Assembly (NCBI RefSeq): GCF_002305875.1
Contig: NZ_CP022098.1
Span: 930,001-994,000 of the forward strand
From: Cystobacter fuscus
GTDB taxonomy: Bacteria > Myxococcota > Myxococcia > Myxococcales > Myxococcaceae
DNA length: 64,000 nucleotides
Reading direction: 5' to 3'
Part shown: positions 24,987-34,142 of the stretch, one piece after another
Position numbering within the stretch: position 1 is the first letter of the stretch
Layout of the letters: each line of letters opens with the position of its first letter
Program-made: the position numbers and the translations under genes
The notes under the pieces: model-generated
The model's input: only the letters and a program-made list of their open reading frames with translations
What the model was told of the DNA's origin: nothing
The model's database searches: none

Positions 24987-26063
24987 ATGGTTGAGCGGAC
25001 CGCCGTCTTCGTTCTGCCGAACATCAAACTTGCCGAGGCCATCGAAGGTGAACTCGCGATCCTCGCTCCTTCTGATGACCCCCGTGTCGAAGCGTTTGGA
25101 CAAGCGCATGAGACGTTTAGGATCTTTCTCAACCGGTTCACCGATGCTTTCGGCGCGACAATTGAGCCAACCGTGCTTCTCCTTCGCTCGAACGCGCCGG
25201 ACGCCTTCTTTCATATCGACGCACTGGCGAGCTTCCGTGACCTGATCTCATTCGCCGTCATCAGCTACAGCCGCGCGCTCGAACTCACGTCTCCCCCGGA
25301 CACCACGTCTTTTACGGCGACGCGTTCGACTTCTATCCTTGGATGGTTGCAAACGATTGTGAGCGCCTGATTCGTAAAACGCCAGCAGTTGCCGGGATTC
25401 ACGAGGTCGGGAAGTTTCAGGGGCAGTCATCGCCAAAGATGTCTCAAAATAGGCTTGATAGTCGTTCAGTCGACGAGCCGCTGCTCCAAGAGTTGCTCGT
25501 GCGCTGGCGTCGCCAATACGAGAGTGACAGGCAGAGTTGGATGGATACTGCTCTCTTCAGATCGTTGAATATGGCCTATCACGCCTCACTGATGCGTGCG
25601 GGATCCGATGCCAGACTATACGATGCCGGTCGCATCATCTCTCTGTGGGTGAGTGCATTCGAGATCCTCGCTCACCCGGAGGATACTGGTCGCGTCACTC
25701 GGGACAAGGTTTTCGAACTCATCGAAAAGGTGGATTGGAAGCTGTCGGCCTGTAAGGAGCCGATTTACAAAACCGGCGACAAGAAGAAGCTGATCGAACG
25801 CACGCTTGCCTCCTGGTTTTATCAATTGCTATATGATTGCCGTAACGACTTTTTTCACGGTAATCCGGAGCCGGCCGACAGACTCCTCTTACCCAATTCA
25901 GGTCGACATTTGTTCGATTACGCCGCGCCACTCTATCGGCTCGCACTCACGGCGTTCTTGCCGCTTGAATTTGCTAGGGAGGAGCCGTCGATGTCGGATG
26001 CGGAAGCCTTTGGCTCCTTTGTTGCGGAGCGGAAGCGTTTCCTTGAGCCTCAGCACATGGTCG
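24987..26063 (+). pseudogene. lower-GC gene with HEPN-type motif, frameshifted and 3'-truncated
   Basis: Two open frames join into one protein of about 360 residues if one base is added. The first frame runs from ATG 24987 to a stop at 25368-25370; the second is open from upstream of 25343. They line up at a run of five C (25293-25297): six C would give a continuous reading through PP then GHHVFYGDAFDFYPW. Near residue 285-292 the second frame has RNDFFHG, an RX4H motif as in HEPN ribonucleases, in a helical context (ASWFYQLLYDC before it) that resembles Apea-like HEPN proteins. The local GC is visibly lower, with looser codon use, which suggests transfer. The 3' end after QHM (26063) is lost and fused to the immunity-gene remnant, so even with a sequencing error corrected the gene lacks its own stop. 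Role as a defence RNase is inference. Confidence 0.7.
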
Positions 26064-26064
26064 A

Positions 26065-26379
26065 GGCTTCCGTTTCGGTGCTTGGACGGGTCATGAGGAG
26101 CCGGGGAGCGAGCGGATGCTCACGACACGAGGGTCCGCGGGTTCCTTCCTGGGCTGGGTCACGTACTTCTCGTGCGAGCGCGGCGAGGCGCCTACCCTGC
26201 CGGTACCCGTCCATGTGGGGCCGGTAGCGGACAAGGGCACTCTGGTCATCCTCACGCCCGAGTGTCTCACCTCGCGCAACCCCGAGCACGTGGCCCTCGC
26301 GCGGCGCGTCCATCCACTGCTGGAGGAACAGGGTCTGCTCGAAAGGGTCGTCGAGCCGCGACCCCTTCACGGCGCATGA
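26065..26379 (+). pseudogene. truncated duplicate of the Imm52 immunity gene
   Basis: This 315-bp stretch is a decayed copy of 28665-29165. Three blocks align at offsets of 2600, 2690 and 2786 bases, so the copy lacks two pieces of 90 and 96 bp, both multiples of three. The retained reading (about GFRFGAWTGHEE, then PGSERMLTT, then GSAGSFLGWVTYFS through to a shared GA stop) stays in frame to the same terminal codon. There is no start codon: in this frame a stop lies at 26044. It is therefore a remnant, not a small orphan immunity gene, although the ATG at 26116 (87 residues to the stop) cannot be excluded as a translated fragment. Confidence 0.85.
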
Positions 26380-26545
26380 ACACCGTGGTCCTCACGTCCC
26401 CGGCGGGCGGAAGTCGGGGTGTGGGGCCCCCCCGGTACGGGGGCCTCGAAAGTGCCGAGGTGATGAATGCGGTGTGCAGACCCTCGCCGCAGAAGACGGG
26501 CATGTAGTGGGGTACTGAACCGGCATGTTCACCTCGCGCTCCATG
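26380..26545 (-). pseudogene. remnant of the 3' end of the SMP-30-like gene
   Basis: Minus-strand sequence here matches the last part of the SMP-30-like gene (29166-29384): DFRPPGT before the stop and REVNMPVQYPT instead of REVRMPVQYPT. It carries a 2-bp insertion and loses about 56 bp relative to the intact gene, so the reading is broken. Together with the immunity remnant it shows that a block covering the end of the immunity gene and the end of the SMP-30 gene was duplicated as one unit. The remaining bases to 26642 are the upstream region of the toxin gene. Confidence 0.8.
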
Positions 26546-26642
26546 AGGGCATACGAGGTGTATCCTCCGGGCTGTTTGTAGTCGGGGGGAGGCTCTGCAC
26601 ATGGAGGAAAAGCACCACGGTTCCATTGAGGGGAGTGGCGCG

Positions 26643-28418
26643 GTGAAACAATGGCCAGCACGGCGAGCGCACCAGCGAGCCGCGTCGCGCTGGGATACCG
26701 GTGCGCTGGCACTGCTCATTCTCGTGTCACAGGTCGCATGCGCTACGGGCTACCCGATGGGAGGGGGATTGGTAGGCAGTAGCTACCGATTCCGGTGGTT
26801 GCCAACTTCACAGAGGTTGGCGCCGAACGTGCGAGGAGAAGAGGCGGGCGCCACGGTCGAAGTCGAAATCCCCACCAAGGAGGCAAACTCTGGTGACGCC
26901 AGTTCGGAGCGGTATGCCTCTGGAAGAGATGTGAAGAGGAGTACGGCAAGTGCTGCTGGCGCCCAGTTGCGCCCGGGGCAATTGGCGCGTCATGTGGATG
27001 AGGTAGAGGAGTGGGAAGGGAAGGGGGTTGGGGGGCCGGATGGGATAGGCGATGGCCGCCCCTATGCGGTGCCCATGTCGCTGGACTACTTCCAAGGCTT
27101 CCTCGTGCAGGCCGGGGTGCCCTCCACCGCGGTGCCGGCGGACGGGCGCACGCTGTTGCCCGAGCAGGCGTTGGGGTTGCTCCCGCATCTGCTGTCCACG
27201 CCGGTGACTTTGGGCAACTTCGGGCCGAGACGCATGGTGGCGCATTTGCTGCTGGAGGTGGCCACGGGCGGTACTCCGGTGTCCCGGGATAAGTTGCACG
27301 CGCGCATGCGGCGCTTCTCGCGACTGCTGGTGCTGCGTCCGGACGGCTACCTGGTGAAGCTCACCACGGGGGGAGCGGTCCAGAAAGCGGGGGAGGTGGC
27401 ACTGGCGGATGACGGCACCCTACGCGCGGGCCAGTACGAGGTGGGGGCCTTCTACGCCGTGGAGGGAGGGCGTCTGTTCCCGGTGGATGTCACTCTCGAG
27501 GTACCGCGCGGGGCTCGCCCCGTGGGCCTCTACGAGCCGGATGACGGGGTGATGCTGCCAGTGGCGGAGGGGGCCGCGCTGGCGGTTGTGGACATGGTGG
27601 AGGGCCTCTATCGGCTCGTCTTCCACACGGAAGAGACGCTGGAGGGACTGGCACGGCTTCCAGGCGCTGTGCGGGCGATGTACGAGAACGCGCCTCGGCT
27701 CTGGGAGGAGTTCCGCCACAAGCCCAACGCGGAGCGGGTGCGCACCATTTCCCGGCTCACCACGGGGGCGGTGCTGTTGGTGGGCACCTCGGGGGCGGGC
27801 GCCGCGAAGGCGGCGTCCTGGGGCGGGAAGCTGGGGAGCATGTCCGTGCCCCTGCTCTCGCTCTCGGGCGACGGCCTGCTGGCGGTGCGGTTGGTGGCCG
27901 TGCCCGTGGGTGGTGCCGTCGCCGTCGCGGGCAATGCGCTGAGTGCCACCTACGTGCTGCACATGGCCAGCACGAGTGCCCAAGGGGCAGGAGGCAGTGG
28001 CGGGTGGCCTCCGGTGGGCGGGCCTGGGCAATGGGTGGAGGACACCTCCAGCATGTCCGAGCAGGCCCGGGACTATCAGGCGCAGGTGACGGGAGCTCCG
28101 AAGCGGTGGGCCTATGAGGTCTGCCGGGGGACCGAGTGCGTGGACTACGATGGCTACGACCCAACGACCGGCACGCTGCTCGAAGCCAAGGCTCTTGAAT
28201 ATGAGAAGTGGTGGGATGAGGCACTCAAGGTCAGGTGGAAGTACAAGGGCGCACAAGGCCTGATCGATCAAGCTAGGCGGCAGAGTCGGCTCGCGGGAGG
28301 GCTCCGGGTGCGCTGGCATGTAGCGGAACCTCGGATGGTGGCCATCCTCAAGAAGCTGTTCCAGGAGAACAACATCGAGGGCATCGAGGTTGTTCACACA
28401 TCGCCGCTGCCATCATGA
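26643..28418 (+). CDS. lipoprotein-type polymorphic toxin with Tox-REase-5 C-terminus
   Basis: From GTG 26643 (GAGGGGAG seven bases before it) the product has 591 residues. A basic N-terminus and hydrophobic stretch end at Cys33 (ALALLILVSQVAC), a lipoprotein-type signal although Gln at -3 is unusual. Residues about 100-440 are a variable trafficking region with several hydrophobic, glycine/alanine-rich segments (about 390-440). The C-terminal 110 residues are the toxin: DYDGYDPTTGTLLEAKALEY gives an Asp then ExK of a restriction-endonuclease fold, followed by QGLIDQARRQSRL, matching Tox-REase-5. It should cut nucleic acid of a target cell. The next gene, 12 bp downstream, is its immunity gene. 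Lipoprotein toxins with variable nuclease ends are delivered by outer-membrane exchange in myxobacteria (SitA), so this is a SitA-like candidate; an in-frame ATG at 26601 is less likely. Confidence 0.85.
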   Translation: MKQWPARRAHQRAASRWDTGALALLILVSQVACATGYPMGGGLVGSSYRFRWLPTSQRLAPNVRGEEAGATVEVEIPTKEANSGDASSERYASGRDVKRSTASAAGAQLRPGQLARHVDEVEEWEGKGVGGPDGIGDGRPYAVPMSLDYFQGFLVQAGVPSTAVPADGRTLLPEQALGLLPHLLSTPVTLGNFGPRRMVAHLLLEVATGGTPVSRDKLHARMRRFSRLLVLRPDGYLVKLTTGGAVQKAGEVALADDGTLRAGQYEVGAFYAVEGGRLFPVDVTLEVPRGARPVGLYEPDDGVMLPVAEGAALAVVDMVEGLYRLVFHTEETLEGLARLPGAVRAMYENAPRLWEEFRHKPNAERVRTISRLTTGAVLLVGTSGAGAAKAASWGGKLGSMSVPLLSLSGDGLLAVRLVAVPVGGAVAVAGNALSATYVLHMASTSAQGAGGSGGWPPVGGPGQWVEDTSSMSEQARDYQAQVTGAPKRWAYEVCRGTECVDYDGYDPTTGTLLEAKALEYEKWWDEALKVRWKYKGAQGLIDQARRQSRLAGGLRVRWHVAEPRMVAILKKLFQENNIEGIEVVHTSPLPS

Positions 28419-28430
28419 GGCCGACGAGAG

Positions 28431-29165
28431 ATGACAGAATCCTACTACGCAGGTGTCTATTGGGGCCGTCGGCGGGAGTCCGCCGAGGAGTGCGCTCGTC
28501 GAGCGGAATTGTTCTTCCGTCTCCTGGCGGAGTGTCACCCGAGTTATGGCCGCTGGTTCGAGCAGCAGGACTCGGAGGAGACGGAGCCCCAACTCCAGTT
28601 TGAGCCCACGCGCGAAATCTTTGTGCGCTTCTTTGGGAGGGACGAGTACCGGAGCGATGGGGGCGGCTTCCGTTTCGGTGCTTGGACGGGTCACGAGGAT
28701 CAGGACCAGGGGGGCATGGTCTTGCTTTTCTGTGGTGCACACGCTGAAGGGTCCTCGAATCACCTGGTTGTCTACTTCCCAGAAGAGGAGCCAGGGAGTG
28801 AGCGGATGCTCACGACGCCAGTGCTCGCCGGAGTGATGCGGGCAATGGCGCTGGCCTGGGAGCCGGACTGGGGTGTTATCTGCTCGGGGGACTTCCGAGA
28901 CCTCATCTCAGAACGAGGGTCCGCTGGTACCTTCGTGGGCTGGGTCACGTACTTCTCGCGTGAGCGCGGCGAGGTGCCGGCCCTGCCTTCACCCGTCCGA
29001 GTGGAGCCGGTAGAGGACAAGGGCGCTCTGGTCATCCTGACGCCCGAACGCCTCTCCTCGAGCAACCCCGAGCATGTGGCGCTTGCGCGGCGCGTCCAGC
29101 CACTGCTGGAGGAGCGGGGTCTGCTCAAGAGAGTCGTCGAGCCGCAGCCCCTTCTCGGCGCATGA
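28431..29165 (+). CDS. Imm52-family immunity protein
   Basis: The 244-residue protein (MTESYYAGVYWGRRRESAEE at the start) has an aromatic N-terminal strand, a helix with conserved Cys-Ala-Arg-Arg-Ala, and a middle rich in conserved Trp and Gly (FRFGAWTGHEDQ). This is how I recall the Imm52 family, whose members sit beside Tox-REase-5 toxins. It should bind and neutralise the toxin encoded 12 bp upstream, so the two form an operon and producer cells stay protected. The C-terminal third (NPEHVALARRVQPLLEE) is nearly identical to the remnant at 26290-26379. GACGAGAG precedes the ATG. Confidence 0.85.
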   Translation: MTESYYAGVYWGRRRESAEECARRAELFFRLLAECHPSYGRWFEQQDSEETEPQLQFEPTREIFVRFFGRDEYRSDGGGFRFGAWTGHEDQDQGGMVLLFCGAHAEGSSNHLVVYFPEEEPGSERMLTTPVLAGVMRAMALAWEPDWGVICSGDFRDLISERGSAGTFVGWVTYFSRERGEVPALPSPVRVEPVEDKGALVILTPERLSSSNPEHVALARRVQPLLEERGLLKRVVEPQPLLGA

Positions 29166-29177
29166 ACACCGCGCCCC

Positions 29178-30083
29178 TCACGTCCCGGGTGGGCGGAAGT
29201 CGGTGCGGGGCACTCCTGGCACGGGGGCCTCGAAGGCGAACAGGTTGCCCTCCTCGGGCCGCTGCCGCTTCTCCTCCTCGCTCAACGTGTGGTTGGCCGA
29301 GGTGACGAAAACGGTGCGCAGGCCCTCGCCCCCGAAGGCGGGCATGGTGGGGTACTGCACCGGCATGCGCACCTCTCGCTCCACGCGGCCCGAGGGATCG
29401 AAGCGCACGAGCTTGCCGGCGCCGAAGATGGCGCACCACACGAAGCCATCCCGGTCCACCGTGGCGCCATCCGGACCCGTGCCCTCGGTGATGCGCGCGA
29501 AGACGCGGACGTTCGAGGGCGTGCCCGTCTGCGTGTCGTAGTCGGAGGCCCAGATCGTCTTCCGCGACGTGTCGCCGTGGTACATCGTGCGCCCGTCCGG
29601 GCTCCACGTCATCGAGTTCGCCGTCTGCACGGGCGCCGTGCCCGGGTGCCACGTCCCCGCGCCGTCGTAGCGCCAGAAGGGCAGGGCGCGTGGCGTATCG
29701 CTCGCGTCTCCGGGCGCGAGCGGCTCGTACATGGGCCCGGCCCAGAAGCGGCCCTGCCGATCCACCCCTCCATCGTTGAAGACGAAGCGGCGCGAGTCGA
29801 ACGGCGCGGGCGCGAGGAAGCGCAGCGATCCATCGCTCAAGGTGAACTCGAACAGGCCGGTGCGCAACGCCACCACGGCCCCGGTGGGCGTCAGGCCCAG
29901 GCAGCCGATCCACGCGGGCATCTTCCAGGCGGTGTCCTCGCCCGTCCTCGGATCGAAGGCATGCAGCGCGGGCTCGCGCAGACACACCCAGAACAGGCGG
30001 CCCGAGCGCTCATCCCAGACGGGGCTCTCGCCATTGAGGGCCCGGGCCCGAAGCACGCACCGCACCTGACCCGCTCCACTCAT
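29178..30083 (-). CDS. SMP-30/gluconolactonase-like beta-propeller protein
   Basis: The 301 residues form a six-bladed propeller of the SMP-30/gluconolactonase/LRE type: LNGESPVWDERSGRLFWV at the start, FNDGGVDRQGRFWAGPM with the conserved Asn-Asp metal site, and PDGATVDRDGFVWCAIFG with Asp on the other side. These enzymes are Ca2+/divalent-metal lactonases acting on sugar lactones; the substrate is unknown. No signal peptide is visible. It is convergent with the Imm52 gene (12-base gap) and lies 63 bp downstream of the histidine kinase on the same strand. Its 3' end was copied into the accessory patch at 26380-26545. Confidence 0.88.
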   Translation of the reverse strand: MSGAGQVRCVLRARALNGESPVWDERSGRLFWVCLREPALHAFDPRTGEDTAWKMPAWIGCLGLTPTGAVVALRTGLFEFTLSDGSLRFLAPAPFDSRRFVFNDGGVDRQGRFWAGPMYEPLAPGDASDTPRALPFWRYDGAGTWHPGTAPVQTANSMTWSPDGRTMYHGDTSRKTIWASDYDTQTGTPSNVRVFARITEGTGPDGATVDRDGFVWCAIFGAGKLVRFDPSGRVEREVRMPVQYPTMPAFGGEGLRTVFVTSANHTLSEEEKRQRPEEGNLFAFEAPVPGVPRTDFRPPGT

Positions 30084-30146
30084 CCCGCGCCTCCCGCGAG
30101 GAGGTTGAGCGCCCGGTTATATCGGCCCGCTCCGGCGAGTCGCCGC

Positions 30147-31624
30147 TCACGCGTCCTTCTGTCCGGGGGCCGACTCCTCGCCGACGAAGTCCACCTGGAG
30201 TCCTCCGTACTCGGAGCGGCCCAGCTTCAGGCTCCAGCCGTGCAGCACCGTCACCCGCGAGGCGATGGCGAGCCCCAGTCCGTGTCCTCCCGGCCCGCGG
30301 GTGCGCGCCGCGTCGCCGCGCACGTGGCGCTCGAGGATGTGGGGCAGCTCGTGCTCGGGGATGCCGGGCCCGTCGTCCAGCACGCGCAGGCGGAAGGTGG
30401 CGCCGGGCTCGCGCTCGAGCACCACCGCCACGTGGCCTCCGCGCGCGTTGTAGCGCACGGCGTTGTAGATGACGTTGCTCACCGCCTGCTCGATGAGGGT
30501 GTCATCCCCGAGGACGAGCACGGGCGGCTCGGGCACGGCGTGCTCCAGTTGCACGCCCTGCTGGCGCGCGATGGGGCGGTGGCGGCCGATGCACCGGCCC
30601 ACCAGGGCGTTGAGATCCACCCTCGCGCGTTGCATCCCGGGCTCGCCCGCTTCCAGCCGGGCCGCCGCCCCCAGGTTGTGCAGGAGCGCCGCCATGTAGT
30701 GCGCCTCCTGGCTGGCCGCCGCGATGACCTCGCGCTCCACCGGCTCGCCCCGGGCCGCGCGCTGCTGCATCTCGGCCAGGTGCCCCTGGAGCACCGTGAG
30801 GGGGATCATCACGTCGTGCGTGGTGTTCTGCAGGAAGGAGCGCAGCGTCTGCTCGCGCTTCTCCTTCAAATCTATCTGCGCGTGGATGGCGCGGCCCGCC
30901 TCGTCGAAGGCGAGCGCCAGCTCGGAGATCTCATCGTCTCCGTGCACGGTGATGGGCCCCTGGTAGGTGCTGCGCACGAAGACCTTCACCTCCCCGGTGA
31001 GCTGGCGCAGGCGGCGCACCACCGGCCCCAGCGCGAGCAGCACGCCCACGAGCGACATCACCGTGGGCAGGAGCCAGAACTCCGGTGGAATGGGCGAGTA
31101 CCAGGAAGGCCCCGGTCCGGGGCGCCCCGACATCCGCACGAGCACGAAGGCGCACGGTCCGCTGTTCCAGGGCATGCGCACGAGCACGTCCCGGGCGTCA
31201 TTGGGTCCTCCCCAGCCGAGGGCCTGGCCGGCCACGTCCTCTCCCTGCCGCATGGCGCGCGCGAGCGAGGGCTCCAATGGGGGCGCCTGGGGGTTGCGGG
31301 CCGTGAGGTCCGGGTCGTACGCGAACAGCCGTGTGTTGCCCCGGGGCTCGCGGGGCCGGGGTGGGGGCCCCCAGCCTCTCTCGGGGGGAGGGCCCTTGGG
31401 GCGCTCGGGCGGGGGAGGACGCCGGGCGCGCGAGCCCTCGAGGCTCCAGGTCTCCGGGGCGGTCTCGCACTGCTCGCGTCCCTCGGCGGTCATGTGCGCG
31501 AGGGCGTACTCGGACAGGGCGGTCTCCACGGCGCGTGTTTCGATGACGAGGTGGATCCACCCCATGCAGAGCGCGACGGGGATGGCCACCGCCACGGTGG
31601 TGAGGGCCAGCCGCATGCGCAGCT

Positions 31625-31628
<4 letters not shown>
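30147..31628 (-). CDS. sensor histidine kinase of an OmpR-type pair
   Basis: The 493 residues start at GTG 31628. Residues about 7-28 are a first membrane span, then a periplasmic domain of about 130 residues with a long Pro/Arg-rich insert (ARRPPPPERPKGPPPE), a second span at about 180-205, and a HAMP-like linker. The phospho-acceptor region reads NTTHDVMIPLTVLQGHL, an unusual H-box with Asp-Val-Met in place of the common Glu-Leu-Arg. The ATPase part has NVIYNAVRYNA (N-box), VLDDGPGI (G1), and GGHGLGLAIA (G2). It overlaps the response-regulator stop by four bases (GTGA), so the two form a tight operon. The SMP-30 gene follows 63 bp later and may be cotranscribed. Confidence 0.92.
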
Positions 31629-32299
<671 letters not shown>

Positions 32300-32324
32300 G
32301 GGTCCTGTCTCCTAGCGGACGAGT

Positions 32325-32341
32325 CGTAAGAGAATCTTAAG
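32325..32341 (-). promoter_or_regulatory. CTTAAG-N5-CTTACG direct repeat, probable response-regulator box
   Basis: On the minus strand CTTAAG (32341-32336), ATTCT, CTTACG (32330-32325) form two half sites with an 11-bp period. This is the layout of PmrA/QseB-type OmpR-family boxes, where two protein subunits bind side by side on one DNA face. It is 26 bp upstream of the OmpR-family gene, so autoregulation is likely. The remaining spacer to the MpaB gene (32342-32591) holds no other feature I can support. Confidence 0.5.
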
Positions 32342-32591
32342 GCCGCGCTTGCGGCTGGGCTCCGGCGGGGCCAGCAGGTGCTCCCCGGGCGGAGGGCTCG
32401 GGGATGAGGCGACGCGCGCCCGGCGGACCCGGGCGTGGACATGAGCGCTCGTTGGCGAGTGTACGGGATTGAAGAGTTCGTGAGGAAAGCCCCCCGTTGA
32501 TGTGCGGCTCCGGACAGAGAGCACTGGAGGGCCATGTCACACTGGCAACGTCGTTTTTTCCTCATTTCTCCTTCAGCGCGGAGGTCGGGCC

Positions 32592-33791
32592 ATGTCGACG
32601 GACATCCAGATGATGGACGTACACAAGACGAATCAACTCCTGGAGGCCATGAGGGCGCAGGTGGATCCGCTCGCGGACGAGGTCATCCAGGAGCTGTTCG
32701 CGCGAGGGGAGGTGGGCTCGGCGAACGTGTGGATGGCCTATCTGATGAGGCATGGCTCGGCGGGGATGGAGCGGGTGCCCGAGCCGCTGCGGAGCTACTT
32801 CGAGCGGAGCGGGCGGCTGCCTGCCTGGGTGGACCGCGAGCTGTTGAGCGAGGGCCAGGCGCTGTTCCACCGGTGCGGGCCGTTGTCGGTGGTGGCGCTG
32901 GTGGGAGCGGCACTGCCCACGTGCTACGCGGGGGCGCAGGGCGTGCAGGTGTTGCACCTGACGTCGCGCATGGAGAAGGACATCCTGCGCCGCATCGTGG
33001 AGACGGCGCAGATGGTGGTGGATGTGATGGGCCCGGGGGGATTGGAGGAGGACGGGTGGGGGATCCGGGACGCGCAGCGGGTGCGGCTGATGCATGCGGC
33101 CGTGCGCCATCTGGTGCGCAGGAGTGGCCGGTGGGATGAAGCGTGGGGCCAGCCCGTCAACCAGGAGGACATGGCGGGGACGCTGCTGACCTTCTCGGTG
33201 GTGACGCTGCGCGCGTTGAGGAAGCTGGGCTACACGCCCTCGGCGCGCGAGGCGCAGGCGTACTACCACACGTGGCGGGTGGTGGGCTTCCTCATGGGTG
33301 TGGACGAGCGCCTGCTGCCGGCGAGTCTCGAGGAGGGTGAGCACCTGGCGGACGCCATCTTCGGGCGGGTGTTCGCCCCCAGCGTGCAGGGCCGGGAGAT
33401 GACGCGCGTGCTCATCGAGCGGTTGGATCATCTCGTGCCGGGCCAGGTGTTCGAGGGACTGGCGGCCACGCTCATCCGCCACCTGGTGGGGGACGAGACG
33501 GCGGATCTGCTCGCGGTGCCGCCCTCGGACTGGTCGCACTCGGTGATGAAGCCGTTGTGGTTGCTGGGGTGGCTGGTGGAGGGCAGCGAGTGCAGTGAGT
33601 TGACGGCGAGGATGTGCGGGTTGTTCGGCCGCACGTTGGTGGAGGGCCTGGTGTGGATGGGCCGGGGTGGCAGCCGGCCGCCCTTCCGCATCCCGGATGT
33701 GCTGCAGGAGTCCTGGCGGGTACGGGGCCCCGAGGAGCGTGAGAGGGTTCACGAGGAGCCCGTGTCCCTGCTGGAGAGATCATCCGCGTGA
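32592..33791 (+). CDS. MpaB/Lcp-family (DUF2236-type) oxygenase-like protein
   Basis: From ATG 32592 (GGAGG nine bases before) this is a 399-residue, mostly helical soluble protein. The middle reads RRIVETAQMVVDVMGPGG, RDAQRVRLMHAAVRHLV (a conserved Arg-His helix of the family) and INQEDMAGTLLTFSV-like QPVNQEDMAGTLLTFS, then HTWRVVGFLMGVDERLLP. This is the arrangement of the MpaB/latex-clearing-protein oxygenase-related family, in which a histidine can bind heme; members act on hydrophobic substrates. The substrate is unknown. Its stop overlaps the GTG start of the SMR transporter (GTGA), and malQ follows. Confidence 0.82.
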   Translation: MSTDIQMMDVHKTNQLLEAMRAQVDPLADEVIQELFARGEVGSANVWMAYLMRHGSAGMERVPEPLRSYFERSGRLPAWVDRELLSEGQALFHRCGPLSVVALVGAALPTCYAGAQGVQVLHLTSRMEKDILRRIVETAQMVVDVMGPGGLEEDGWGIRDAQRVRLMHAAVRHLVRRSGRWDEAWGQPVNQEDMAGTLLTFSVVTLRALRKLGYTPSAREAQAYYHTWRVVGFLMGVDERLLPASLEEGEHLADAIFGRVFAPSVQGREMTRVLIERLDHLVPGQVFEGLAATLIRHLVGDETADLLAVPPSDWSHSVMKPLWLLGWLVEGSECSELTARMCGLFGRTLVEGLVWMGRGGSRPPFRIPDVLQESWRVRGPEERERVHEEPVSLLERSSA

Positions 33792-34117
33792 ACCCCTATG
33801 TGTTGCCGGGCATTTCGATTCTCATGGAGGTGGTGGCGACCTCTTCGTTGCGAGCGAGCGAGAGCTTCACCCGGCTGGTGCCGAGCGTCGTGGTGGTGGT
33901 CGGGTATGGCACGGCCTTCTACGTCATGAGTCACGCGTTGAAGTCGCTGCCGCTCGGGTTCTCGTACGCGGTGTGGAGCGGCGTGGGCACGGCCCTCACT
34001 GCCATGATTGGCTGGTTTTACTTCCGGGACGTGTTCCACTGGAGCGGGCTGGTGGGCATCGGCCTCATCATCGCGGGGGTGGTGGTGCTCAACGTCGGGG
34101 GGTCGGCGCGGCACTGA
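33788..34117 (+). CDS. small multidrug resistance (SMR/EmrE-family) transporter
   Basis: The 109-residue protein has four membrane helices. The first, ISILMEVVATSSLRAS, carries the membrane glutamate that couples proton and substrate movement in EmrE (Glu14 there, at about residue 14 here). Helix 3 and 4 (YAVWSGVGTALTAMIGW, GLVGIGLIIAGVVVLNV) are typical of the family. As an antiparallel dimer it should exchange protons for cationic, aromatic compounds or polyamine-like metabolites. GTG start overlaps the MpaB stop by four bases; malQ begins 25 bp later, so it is the centre of a three-gene operon. Confidence 0.94.
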   Translation: MNPYVLPGISILMEVVATSSLRASESFTRLVPSVVVVVGYGTAFYVMSHALKSLPLGFSYAVWSGVGTALTAMIGWFYFRDVFHWSGLVGIGLIIAGVVVLNVGGSARH

Positions 34118-34142
34118 GCGGGCGGTGTATTCTCGCGCGCCC

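Noticed and set aside
25290..25305. Programmed ribosomal frameshift in the HEPN-type gene
   Set aside because: The C run is not a known slippery motif with a downstream stimulator, and the gene also lacks its own 3' end, so decay or sequencing error is simpler.
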